Source: Vibrio sp. SCSIO 43137 (lineage in GTDB: Bacteria > Pseudomonadota > Gammaproteobacteria > Enterobacterales > Vibrionaceae). From it: 64,000 nucleotides of DNA. The stretch covers positions 2,480,001 through 2,544,000 of the forward strand of contig NZ_CP116383.1 of assembly GCF_028201475.1 (NCBI RefSeq). The letters are read 5' to 3'. The position numbers were made by a program, and so were the translations under genes. The notes beneath the pieces are model-generated. The model saw only the letters and a list, made by a program, of their open reading frames with translations. It searched no databases and was not told where the DNA came from. Shown piece by piece: positions 26,118-34,012 of the stretch (position 1 is the stretch's first letter; each line of letters begins with the position of its first letter).

Positions 26118-28823
26118 ATGAAAACTTATACTATTGCTCTCTCCGGGTTAGGCTGTGGCAAGTGCATCAAAAAACTGTCTGATCTGTTCGGGCAGGAAGC
26201 TGACTCTCAAATCGAATCTATCACTAAAGAGCAGTTAGTTTTAACCACGTCACTCCCCCTATCAGGCGTGATTCAGAAAATTGAACAGCTGGGCTACGGC
26301 GCAGGTAATCACTTTACTCTGGCTTTATCCGGCCTGAACTGTGGCCGATGTGTTAACAAGGTAAAACAGCACCTATCCGGCCTGTATCAGGTCGCTGAGT
26401 TTGAAATAAGTAAGACAGAACTTAGCCTTAAAACAACACTCGACGTAGATGAAGTCATAGCCGAGATTCAGTCACTCGGCTATCAGGCCGCAACTGAAAA
26501 ACAGCTTTTAAACTATCCTGGCTCTGACCAGAGCAGTCCCTCCTCATCCGAGCCTTTTGAAAATATACAAGTTCACAACTCTACAGAACATTCAAATGTC
26601 ATCAACCTTGTACTTAAGGGGATGACTTGTGCCAGTTGTGTTGCCTCGGTAGAAAAAGCTTGTCTGGCCGTTGAGGGAGTTTCAAAAGCTCAGATAAACC
26701 TTGCCGAACAGAGTGCCACTGTCTGGCTGGCGGAAAATGCTGACGACTCTGCTGTGTTATCTCAGCTAATCAGTTCGGTCGGACAAGCCGGCTATGGTGC
26801 GTCTGCAATACAAAATCAACAGCAGCAACAACAAGAGCTTCAGCAGGCAAATATCAACCAACAAAACCACTATAAACGCAGTGCCATTCAGGCATTGGTA
26901 ATCGGTGCGCCTATGATGTTATGGGGGATGCTGGGCGGCAGTATGATGATTACCTCTCCTGCCGATCAAATCGGTTGGGGGGCTGTTGCCCTGATCTGCT
27001 TTGCCTTACTGGCAACGGCCGGACGCTCCTTCTTTGTTAATGCATTCCAGTCGCTGAAACATAAAAGAGCCACAATGGATACATTGGTAGCTTTGGGTAC
27101 CGGAGCCGCTTGGTTTTATTCAACTCTGGTGGTGTTATTGCCTGAATGGTTTCCGCCAGCTTCCCGCCATGTCTATTTTGAAGCGAGCGCCATGATTATC
27201 GGCCTTATCTCATTAGGACATTATATTGAGGCGAAAGCTAAGTTTAAAACCACTCAATCTCTGCAGTCTCTGATCGGATTGCAGGCTAAAGTGGCAACCG
27301 TAGTTACCGCAGAAGGCGAAAAAGAGCTACCCATAGAGCAGATTCAGACGGGCATGCAGATCAGAGTAAAACCGGGAGGTAAAGTAGCTATTGACGGTAC
27401 CGTAGTTAAGGGTGAAAGCTATATCGATGAAGCTATGCTGACCGGTGAGCCGGTCCCAAAACTTAAAACCATTGGCGATAAAGTATCGGCAGGTACCATC
27501 AACAGTGACGGAAGCCTGCTTATTGAAGCTACCGGTGTCGGCAGCCAGACTATGCTGGCAAGAATTATTTCCATGGTAAGGCAGGCTCAGAGCAGTAAAC
27601 CGCCTATCGCAAAACTGGCCGATTCAATTTCAGCCGTATTTGTTCCCGTAGTGGTCGCTATTGCAATAGTGACAGCAGTAACATGGTGGTTGCTAGGTCC
27701 GGAGCCTCAGGCTAGCTATATGCTGGTAGTCTCTACCACGGTATTAATTATTGCCTGCCCTTGTGCTCTGGGGCTGGCGACTCCCCTATCAATCACAGTT
27801 GGTGTGGGTAAAGCGGCTGAGGCAGGTATTCTTATCCGTGATGCAGAAGTACTGCAGACAGCAAGCAAAATCGATACTGTAGTATTTGATAAAACCGGTA
27901 CCCTGACAGAAGGGAAACCTTCCGTTCAGCAAATTACCCTGCTAAGTAACTGGCAGGAGAAAGAGCTGCTGGAACTGGTATACGCCCTTGAGTCCCACTC
28001 TCAACACCCTCTGGCTGCCGCCGTTTGTGACTATGCAAAACAGCTGGGAACGACTCTGGCTGAGGCAGACAACGTTGCCACACAACGTGGTAAAGGCATC
28101 ACAGGCAGAGTTCAAAACAGAGAGGTTGCCATAGGATCCGTTGATTTTATTACCTCTCTTTGCCCCTTTAATGAAACAGATACCATTGCCTCTTTTACCG
28201 ATAAAGCGTGGACGCCTGTCGTAGTTAGTATTGACGGTGTTGCTGCTGCGGTTATTGCTATTTCCGATACCATCAAGGCGGAATCTGAACAGGCTGTCAG
28301 ACAGCTTAATGAACGGGGAATAGAAGTGATACTTCTCTCCGGTGACAACAAACAAGTGGCCGGAAAAATTGCTGCCCAGCTTGGCATTCAGCATGTTATC
28401 GCAGAAGTATTGCCGGATCAGAAAGCGGTTCATATTCAGCAACTGCAAAAGCAGAACAAAAAGGTAGCTATGGTCGGAGACGGAATCAACGATGCGCCGG
28501 CACTGGCACAAGCCGATATAGGTATTGCTATGGGGAGTGGTTCGGATGTGGCAATAGAAAATGCTCAAATGACTCTGCTTAACTCATCGCCTTTTGCCAT
28601 AATTAATGCCATTGATCTCTCCAGAGCGACACTAAAAAATATGAAGCAAAACCTGTTTGGCGCATTTATCTACAACTCATTGGGTATTCCCGTAGCTGCA
28701 GGCGTTCTCTATCCGTTTACCGGCTTTTTACTAAGTCCGGTTATTGCCGGAGCGGCCATGGCTCTGTCATCCATTACAGTAGTTACCAACGCCAACCGGT
28801 TGAGGTTGTTTAAACTCAACTAA
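26118..28823 (+). CDS. copA: Copper-exporting P1B-type ATPase CopA
   Basis: CopA pumps Cu(I) out of the cytoplasm. The 901-residue protein has three N-terminal metal-binding segments: C13xxC16, C75xxC78 and C171xxC174 (GMTCASC). A glutamine-rich linker is at about 232-250. The membrane part follows, with TGEP (442-445), the transport motif CPC (547-549) and the phosphorylation loop DKTGT (591-595). SQHPLA and GDGINDAPAL are further on. The first two metal-binding domains are shortened (about 65 residues each, GLGCGKC and GLNCGRC). A CueR-type promoter lies directly upstream. Confidence 0.95.
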   Translation: MKTYTIALSGLGCGKCIKKLSDLFGQEADSQIESITKEQLVLTTSLPLSGVIQKIEQLGYGAGNHFTLALSGLNCGRCVNKVKQHLSGLYQVAEFEISKTELSLKTTLDVDEVIAEIQSLGYQAATEKQLLNYPGSDQSSPSSSEPFENIQVHNSTEHSNVINLVLKGMTCASCVASVEKACLAVEGVSKAQINLAEQSATVWLAENADDSAVLSQLISSVGQAGYGASAIQNQQQQQQELQQANINQQNHYKRSAIQALVIGAPMMLWGMLGGSMMITSPADQIGWGAVALICFALLATAGRSFFVNAFQSLKHKRATMDTLVALGTGAAWFYSTLVVLLPEWFPPASRHVYFEASAMIIGLISLGHYIEAKAKFKTTQSLQSLIGLQAKVATVVTAEGEKELPIEQIQTGMQIRVKPGGKVAIDGTVVKGESYIDEAMLTGEPVPKLKTIGDKVSAGTINSDGSLLIEATGVGSQTMLARIISMVRQAQSSKPPIAKLADSISAVFVPVVVAIAIVTAVTWWLLGPEPQASYMLVVSTTVLIIACPCALGLATPLSITVGVGKAAEAGILIRDAEVLQTASKIDTVVFDKTGTLTEGKPSVQQITLLSNWQEKELLELVYALESHSQHPLAAAVCDYAKQLGTTLAEADNVATQRGKGITGRVQNREVAIGSVDFITSLCPFNETDTIASFTDKAWTPVVVSIDGVAAAVIAISDTIKAESEQAVRQLNERGIEVILLSGDNKQVAGKIAAQLGIQHVIAEVLPDQKAVHIQQLQKQNKKVAMVGDGINDAPALAQADIGIAMGSGSDVAIENAQMTLLNSSPFAIINAIDLSRATLKNMKQNLFGAFIYNSLGIPVAAGVLYPFTGFLLSPVIAGAAMALSSITVVTNANRLRLFKLN

Positions 28824-28842
28824 CTTTCGCCCGCTCCGTAAG

Positions 28843-28878
28843 AGTATGGTATGTTTCTTTTCGCATACCATACTTTTC
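28843..28878 (+). terminator. Hairpin between copA and the TraB gene
   Basis: AGTATGGTATG and CATACCATACT form a perfect 11-bp stem with a 10-nt loop, followed by TTTT. It probably terminates copA. It ends only 10 bp before the ATG of the next gene. Confidence 0.65.
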
Positions 28879-28887
28879 GGTCAGGAT

Positions 28888-29754
28888 ATGAAAAACAAAA
28901 TACAGCTCGCATTACTCTCTGTTTTAATTCTGTTTACCAACCCGGCAATATCAGAACCTCTTCACTGGCAGGCAAGCAAAGACGGGCGTACATTTATGAT
29001 TCTGGGTTCCATTCATCTTGGTACTCCTGATATGTACCCTTTACCAGAGCGGGTTGTTGACTTTCTGAAGTCCGGCGATGGTCTGGTCACTGAAATCGAT
29101 CTCAACGCCTCCGGCCAGCAAACTATTACCGCAGATAAACAACCATTAACACGCGAAATACTTAGTGATGCTCAGCTAGCCACTTTAAGTAAAATTAACC
29201 GGACGCTCGGATACCCTGACGAGGCATTTTTCGATCTCCCGGCATGGCAAACCGCCCTGACTCTTCAGGTAGGGCAACTTACCTCGCTCGGTTATAAAAC
29301 CGATTTAGGTATAGATAACTACTTCACCGTTCAGGCAGCGAAAAATAACATTCCCGTATTCGGACTCGAGAGCGTCGGTTATCAACTCGGCTTGTTTACC
29401 GATGATGTCAGAATCAGTAAGTGGTTATTGACCAATACCGTAGATTACTGGCAGGAAAATCAACAAATAAGCCGCTGTCTGGCCGACAGCTGGAAATCAG
29501 GAAATGCCGCTCATCTGGCATCATTGGCACAAGAGAGCAAAATAAACGACTTTATCAGCGAACGCTTTATCTATAAAAGAAACAGAGACTGGGCAGACAA
29601 ACTGAGCAACCGTCAGTTTTTAAAAGACGGCCGTTATCTGGTGGTAGTGGGTGCCCTGCATCTGGTTGGGGAGCAAAACCTGATTCAGCTTTTGAGGCAG
29701 AAGGGCTACCAGATAGAGCTGTTGTCCAGGCCGGAAGCCGTTTCTTGTCACTAA
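28888..29754 (+). CDS. TraB/GumN family protein
   Basis: The start is ATG 28888, with AGGA close upstream, giving a signal peptide (MKNKIQLALLSVLILFTNPA, then ISEP). An upstream in-frame ATG at 28846 lies inside the copA terminator hairpin and is unlikely. The 288-residue protein has the TraB/GumN motifs GSIHLGTPDMYPL, VFGLESVGYQLGLF and, near the end, VVVGALHLVGEQNL. The fold is related to haem/EreA-type hydrolases, but the bacterial function is unknown. It is probably periplasmic. Confidence 0.85.
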   Translation: MKNKIQLALLSVLILFTNPAISEPLHWQASKDGRTFMILGSIHLGTPDMYPLPERVVDFLKSGDGLVTEIDLNASGQQTITADKQPLTREILSDAQLATLSKINRTLGYPDEAFFDLPAWQTALTLQVGQLTSLGYKTDLGIDNYFTVQAAKNNIPVFGLESVGYQLGLFTDDVRISKWLLTNTVDYWQENQQISRCLADSWKSGNAAHLASLAQESKINDFISERFIYKRNRDWADKLSNRQFLKDGRYLVVVGALHLVGEQNLIQLLRQKGYQIELLSRPEAVSCH

Positions 29755-29756
29755 TG

Positions 29757-30680
29757 TCAGAGCTTACCGATCTTATTACATAGCTGCTCAGCTAACTGAT
29801 GAGTAGCTATATTGCGGTTGATGACCTCGCTCTCCAGTCGCCCTTTGTTTACCACCCTAAACCAGTCATCAATCATACAATCAAAACCTTTGCTGGTTAG
29901 CATTGGTGTCCAGTCTTTCAGGCCAATACTGCTCTGCTGATTATCTTTCCATAATGTGCCATTATCGAATGAGTTAAACTCATAGGATTCAGAAGCGAAG
30001 TCTGCCGAAATACGCTCTCTCGTTACGCCGTGCAGCCGATCCATCGAAGCGTGTAACAAGGTCTGTTTCTGCTGCCAGTGAACATCTATCCTGCCAAGCA
30101 AACCATTCTGCTGGTGATAAATCACATCCATATCATCCAGTGTGGATTTAGCAAAGATGTTCACACTGTCTAACGGATGAATAAAATCATCAAAAATAAA
30201 GTCTCTGACCTTTCCGGGCTGATTATGTCTGTGCTTTTCCCAACGTAACGAAAACAGATCGGGTCTTAAGCCTTGCTGTACGCCACTAAGAAACTTTGCC
30301 TGCAAAGGAAGGTGACGCCGGTTAAAGCCGACATACAGTGGCGTTTTATGTTTCTCGGCATACTCATAAAGTAGCTCACAATCAGCTGCGCTGTTTGCCA
30401 GAGGTTTATCAACAAACGTGGCAATACCGTGCTGCAGGAAAAAGCTGGCTACCTCAGTATGAACTGCTGTGGCGGCGTGAATCATTACCCCATCGATATT
30501 TGAGCCCAATAAGCTTTTATAATCGTTATTAAACTCTTTAATACGGTATTTATCTGCCATACCGGAGAGTACAGGTTTGCTGCGGCTACAAAGCACCAGC
30601 TCAATATCCGTTTTCTGTGTAATAACCGGCAGGTAAGCCTTTTGGGCAATATCCCCGAGACCGATAACAGCAATCTTCAT
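29757..30680 (-). CDS. Gfo/Idh/MocA-family oxidoreductase (MviM/YceM-like)
   Basis: NAD(P)-dependent oxidoreductase family member of 307 residues, starting at ATG 30680 with MKIAVIGLGDIAQKAYLPVI. The glycine-rich GLGDIA loop binds the dinucleotide. DKPLA (near residue 95) is the family's EKP motif. The open frame runs 28 codons further upstream, but GAGGAAG before 30680 and the alignment to the usual start favour the shorter form. The length equals that of E. coli MviM/YceM. The substrate is unknown. It converges with the TraB gene with a 2-bp gap. Confidence 0.85.
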   Translation of the reverse strand: MKIAVIGLGDIAQKAYLPVITQKTDIELVLCSRSKPVLSGMADKYRIKEFNNDYKSLLGSNIDGVMIHAATAVHTEVASFFLQHGIATFVDKPLANSAADCELLYEYAEKHKTPLYVGFNRRHLPLQAKFLSGVQQGLRPDLFSLRWEKHRHNQPGKVRDFIFDDFIHPLDSVNIFAKSTLDDMDVIYHQQNGLLGRIDVHWQQKQTLLHASMDRLHGVTRERISADFASESYEFNSFDNGTLWKDNQQSSIGLKDWTPMLTSKGFDCMIDDWFRVVNKGRLESEVINRNIATHQLAEQLCNKIGKL

Positions 30681-30796
30681 TTTCAGGCTTCCTCTTAAGG
30701 TTTCAGCAAGGGTGAACAACATTACTTTATCAGATAGCAGAGTATTTGCTGTAAAGAGGTGCACAAAAGAAGTGAAAGAGGATTCTCCAGAACGGC

Positions 30797-30826
30797 AAAA
30801 GCCCCAGCATTTCTGCTGAGGCTTTC
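30797..30826 (-). terminator. Outer terminator of the tRNA-Pro region
   Basis: GCCTCAGC/GCTGGGGC stem with AGAAAT loop and TTTT on the minus strand. Its sequence, and about 50 bp around it, repeat those of the terminator at 31042-31070. Confidence 0.7.
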
Positions 30827-30830
30827 TAAA

Positions 30831-30905
30831 TATGGTCAGTGAAGAGCTGAGTTCAGAAATAGCCGACCCCCTGACCCTTTGGTCTCGTTCATTGGTTAAA
30901 TACAG
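30831..30905 (-). pseudogene. Decayed tRNA-Pro remnant (outer)
   Basis: TATGGTCAGTGAAGAG and CCCCTGACCCTTTGGTCTCG preserve the 3' end, T-arm and part of the anticodon arm of the neighbouring tRNA-Pro. The D arm and 5' acceptor strand are unrecognisable. It cannot fold as a tRNA. Confidence 0.65.
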
Positions 30906-30916
30906 AATTCAGAACG

Positions 30917-30947
30917 AAAAAAGCCTCGTCATAAAGACGAGGCTTTT
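30917..30947 (-). terminator. Middle terminator of the tRNA-Pro region
   Basis: AAGCCTCGTC-TTTAT-GACGAGGCTT followed by TTTT on the minus strand. It sits between two decayed tRNA-Pro copies. Confidence 0.8.
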
Positions 30948-30952
30948 CAGAA

Positions 30953-31025
30953 TATGGTCGGTGAAGAGCCGAATTCAGGAATAGCCGAACCCCCGACCCT
31001 CAGGTTCCGTTCATTAACTAAATAC
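30953..31025 (-). pseudogene. Decayed tRNA-Pro remnant (inner)
   Basis: TATGGTCGGTGAAGAGCCG and GAACCCCCGACCCTCAGGTT closely match the 3' half of the intact tRNA-Pro. The rest has diverged, with no 5' half or anticodon loop that could function. Confidence 0.7.
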
Positions 31026-31041
31026 GGAATTCCAAAATGAC

Positions 31042-31070
31042 AAAAGCCCCAGCATTTCTGCTGAGGCTTT
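31042..31070 (-). terminator. Terminator after the intact tRNA-Pro
   Basis: GCCTCAGC/GCTGGGGC stem with AGAAAT loop and TTTTG on the minus strand, 8 bp beyond the CCA end. Confidence 0.75.
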
Positions 31071-31077
31071 CTAAATG

Positions 31078-31154
<77 letters not shown>

Positions 31155-31179
31155 AAATGTTGTTCTCATTTGAAATGCT

Positions 31180-31249
31180 GCCAGAGGGTCACCCTCTAGT
31201 CCCGCTATTCTAAAATCGGGATGCGCTACCAAGCTGCGCTATTCACCGA
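31180..31249 (-). pseudogene. tRNA-Pro remnant with intact 5' half
   Basis: The 30 bp at 31220-31249 are identical to 31126-31155, that is, to the 5' acceptor strand, D arm and start of the anticodon arm of the intact tRNA-Pro. Beyond the anticodon stem the sequence degenerates (CGATTTTAGAATAGCGGG). It cannot make a working tRNA. Confidence 0.8.
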
Positions 31250-31427
31250 ATTTGTTGTTCTTATCACTGAGAACGGATGCGTATAATACGGTAAATTTAT
31301 CAGGACGCAAGCCATTTTATAAAGTTTTTTCTGAAATAAATCTGTTTGGTTAAAACAGAAGCAATCCGCCTTAAAGTGTGACTAAAAACGCAACAATAAA
31401 AACATACGCTTAACTATTTTGCCACAA

Positions 31428-31441
31428 TTGATCTAGATCAG
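31428..31441. promoter_or_regulatory. FNR-like site upstream of the DUF3149 gene
   Basis: TTGATCTAGATCAG matches TTGAT-N4-ATCAA in 9 of 10 defined positions. It lies 64 bp before the small gene's ATG. FNR control is inference; the dyad could also bind a CRP-family relative. Confidence 0.45.
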
Positions 31442-31504
31442 AACATAAAGCATACGCAACCTCTATGTTACTTATTGTCTTCACTAACGTTTTTAGGAGG
31501 AACT

Positions 31505-31645
31505 ATGGACTTTTGGTTAGATCTTTTATTTGGCAACGCTGTAGGTTTGTCTTCCATGATAGTTATCTTTGGCGCCCTTGGTCTGATGCTATTTTTCGGT
31601 AGTTACTTCATTTATAAAGCGGTGAATGACAAATCTCCTCACTAG
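31505..31645 (+). CDS. DUF3149-type small membrane protein (46 aa)
   Basis: A 46-residue protein starting MDFWLDLLFGNAVGLSSMIV, with one hydrophobic helix (about 15-38, including FGALGLMLFFGSYFIY) and a short polar tail VNDKSPH. A strong AGGAGGA lies 5 bases before the ATG, and a terminator follows 26 bp after the stop, so it is a complete single-gene unit. It resembles the DUF3149 family of small gamma-proteobacterial membrane proteins. The function is unknown. Confidence 0.88.
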   Translation: MDFWLDLLFGNAVGLSSMIVIFGALGLMLFFGSYFIYKAVNDKSPH

Positions 31646-31671
31646 ATCGCTTAGCAATTAAAGCTATTGCT

Positions 31672-31705
31672 CCGGAACAAATTGACTATTTGTTCCGGTT
31701 TTCTT
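31672..31705 (+). terminator. Terminator after the DUF3149 gene
   Basis: CCGGAACAAA-TTGACTA-TTTGTTCCGG is a perfect 10-bp stem followed by TTTTCTTT. Confidence 0.88.
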
Positions 31706-31767
31706 TGTCTGAAATTTGCCCCTGCTGATATACTCTCTGTTATCCGGTTCCATACAGTTATCCTTCT

Positions 31768-32349
31768 ATGTCTCAACACGATGATTTCGAGCTATTCCAG
31801 CAGATGATGGAAGATGTAAAACCCATCAAACAAGACACCGCAGAACTTAAAAAACAGCATCAGGTCACGGAAACGCACCTGACCAAGCAGAGAGCAGCAA
31901 TGTGGCTTAGTGAACAAGAGCCCGATTACCTCTCCTTAGATCATGCTGTCATGCTTAAGCCGGAAGATATCATTGCTTTTAAGCGCGATGGTGTTCAGGA
32001 AGGCGTCTTCCGCAAACTCCGCCTTGGTAAATACCCGATACAAGCCAAACTGGATCTGCACAGAAGAACGCTAAAAGAAGCCAGAGACGAGATTATCCGC
32101 TTTCTGAAGCAGTGCCTGAGAATGGATATACGCACGGTTATTATCGTTCATGGTAAAGGAGAACGTTCTAACCCACCCGCTATGATGAAAAGCTATACGG
32201 CAAGCTGGCTGGAACAGATTAGCGATGTTATGTGTGTTCATTCTGCACAGCAGTTTCATGGTGGCTCCGGCGCGGTATATGTTCTTCTCAGAAAGAGTGC
32301 AGAGAAAAAAGCAGAAAACAGAGAGCGTCATCAAAAACGTATGGGTTAG
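31768..32349 (+). CDS. smrA: Smr-domain endonuclease SmrA
   Basis: The 193-residue protein carries a C-terminal Smr domain (about 90-180) with LDLH (95-98) and HGKGERS (128-134), the family's nicking-endonuclease-like motifs. The acidic N-terminal part is typical of the short SmrA/YdaL group, and there is no MutS part. Family members nick DNA or RNA; the substrate here is not known. It stands alone before rluF. Confidence 0.88.
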   Translation: MSQHDDFELFQQMMEDVKPIKQDTAELKKQHQVTETHLTKQRAAMWLSEQEPDYLSLDHAVMLKPEDIIAFKRDGVQEGVFRKLRLGKYPIQAKLDLHRRTLKEARDEIIRFLKQCLRMDIRTVIIVHGKGERSNPPAMMKSYTASWLEQISDVMCVHSAQQFHGGSGAVYVLLRKSAEKKAENRERHQKRMG

Positions 32350-32433
32350 ACGATTATGTGGTAGACTTCCCCCTCTTCAGCTCTCCTCATCAGGAAAGTT
32401 TTTATTACCGTTGTGAAACGCAAGAGAAAATCT

Positions 32434-33417
32434 ATGTCTTCTGAAATCCAGCTTAAACGCCTGAACAAGTTTATTAGCGAAACAGGATTCTGTTCCCGCC
32501 GCGAAGCAGACCGCCTTATTGAACAAGGACGCGTCAGTATAAATGGTAACCAGCCAGAAATGGGCACTAAAGTGCACCCGGACGACGATGTACTGGTCGA
32601 TGGCAAACCACTAAGGGCGAAAGCTAAACCCATCTATATTGCTCTTAACAAGCCCACCGGCATCACCTGCACTACCGAACGCGATGTCGAGGGAAATATT
32701 GTCGACTTTATCGGTCTTAAACAGCGCATTTTTCCTATAGGACGCCTGGATAAGCCCTCTGATGGTTTGATTTTCCTCACCAATGACGGCGATATCGTCA
32801 ATAAGATCCTTCGCGCAGGCAATAACCACGAAAAAGAGTATGTAGTAAGGGTCGATAAACCAGTGAGCAAACAGTTTCTTGACAAGATGGCATCGGGTGT
32901 CGAAATTCTTGATACCGTAACACTGCCATGTAAAGTGACTCAGGAGACCCGTTACTCGTTCAGAATTACCCTGACGCAAGGCTTGAACAGACAAATCCGC
33001 AGAATGTGTGAAGCACTTGGTTACGAGGTATTTAAGCTACGCAGAGTGCGTATTATGAATATCACCATTGATGGTATACCGAATGGTAAATGGCGTTATC
33101 TGACCGACAGCGAAGTGGCCGAAATTACCCATATGATTTCGGGCTCAAGTGGTACAGAAGAAGCCTCCTCTAAAGACAATAAAGGGAAGAAAATTAGCAA
33201 GGCCACAGACGCCAAGCTATTTGACAGCCGGGAAGAAAACCAGCACTCAAAAGCGCGAAGAAACCAGAAGCATAAAACCTTTAAAGGCAACAATGCCGAG
33301 AAGTATCGTCATGCTCCGGGTAAAGGGAAAACCAATAAAAACAGCAGCAGAGTAAACAAAACTTCTGAGAAAACGCCGGCTAAACGTATTGGTGGTACTC
33401 TATCCCTGAACAAATAA
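32434..33417 (+). CDS. rluF: 23S rRNA pseudouridine synthase RluF
   Basis: RluF makes pseudouridine at position 2604 of 23S rRNA in E. coli. The start at ATG 32434 gives 327 residues; a GTG seven codons earlier is in frame but has no clear ribosome site. An S4 domain (7-60) is followed by the synthase domain, with catalytic D106 in [19 protein letters not shown]. The wording of that motif fits RluF better than RluB or RluE. The last 85 residues are Lys/Ser/Asn-rich and probably disordered. Confidence 0.9.
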   Translation: MSSEIQLKRLNKFISETGFCSRREADRLIEQGRVSINGNQPEMGTKVHPDDDVLVDGKPLRAKAKPIYIALNKPTGITCTTERDVEGNIVDFIGLKQRIFPIGRLDKPSDGLIFLTNDGDIVNKILRAGNNHEKEYVVRVDKPVSKQFLDKMASGVEILDTVTLPCKVTQETRYSFRITLTQGLNRQIRRMCEALGYEVFKLRRVRIMNITIDGIPNGKWRYLTDSEVAEITHMISGSSGTEEASSKDNKGKKISKATDAKLFDSREENQHSKARRNQKHKTFKGNNAEKYRHAPGKGKTNKNSSRVNKTSEKTPAKRIGGTLSLNK

Positions 33418-33433
33418 TCTGACAAAGTAATAT

Positions 33434-33460
33434 CAGGGCAGCCCGGCTGCCCTGTTTTTT
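33434..33460 (+). terminator. Terminator after rluF
   Basis: CAGGGCAGCC-CGGCTGCCCTG followed by six T. Its last base is the first base of the ybaK stop on the other strand, so the two genes are packed end to end. Confidence 0.9.
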
Positions 33461-33930
33461 CAGGTTAAACTAACAAACTCGGCCTGGGTTAGCTTTGCTA
33501 AATCCTCAGGAGACAACTCTATCTCCAGCCCCCTTTTGCCGGCTGATACACAGATGGTCTGCTGACCAACTGCTGATGCATCAATAAAAGTTGGCAACGC
33601 TTTTTTCTGTCCCAAAGGGCTTATACCTCCGACAACATATCCTGTCACTTTCTGGGCAATATCCGGGTCCGCCATATCGGCTTTTTTCGCCTTAGCCGCT
33701 TTGGCTGCATTCTTCAGATTGAGCTTCTGCTTTACCGGAACCACGGCAACAGCCAACTGCTTCGGCTCTCCGTTGAGACAAAACAGCAGAGTCTTAAACA
33801 CCTGCTCTGCAGGTTGCCCTAGCACCTCAATCGCCTCCAGACCGTAACTGGAGTGCGATGGGTTATGCTTGTATTGATGAATCTTGAATGTAACCTTGCT
33901 CTTCTTAGCGGCATTGATAGCGGGCGTCAT
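33460..33930 (-). CDS. ybaK: Cys-tRNA(Pro) / Cys-tRNA(Cys) deacylase YbaK
   Basis: YbaK hydrolyses cysteine misloaded onto tRNA-Pro. The 156 residues include the conserved Lys at 46 (EQVFKTLLF) and the loop GGISPLGQKK, both characteristic of this INS-like subfamily. Length is normal. It converges with rluF and lies downstream of the nucleotidase in the same direction, separated by a terminator. Confidence 0.93.
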   Translation of the reverse strand: MTPAINAAKKSKVTFKIHQYKHNPSHSSYGLEAIEVLGQPAEQVFKTLLFCLNGEPKQLAVAVVPVKQKLNLKNAAKAAKAKKADMADPDIAQKVTGYVVGGISPLGQKKALPTFIDASAVGQQTICVSAGKRGLEIELSPEDLAKLTQAEFVSLT

Positions 33931-33952
33931 AAAGTACCTGAAAATTAGACAG

Positions 33953-33980
33953 AAAAAAGGCGATGCAGTTGCATCGCCTT
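33953..33980 (-). terminator. Terminator after the nucleotidase gene
   Basis: GGCGATGCA-AC-TGCATCGCC stem followed by TTTTTT on the minus strand. Confidence 0.85.
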
Positions 33981-34012
33981 AATCTACGTCGGATTATCAG
34001 TAATCGTCAAGA

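Noticed and set aside
27942..28568. Long antisense frame (208 aa) inside copA
   Set aside because: It overlaps the ATPase core in full, has no ribosome site, and its composition is that of a shadow frame.
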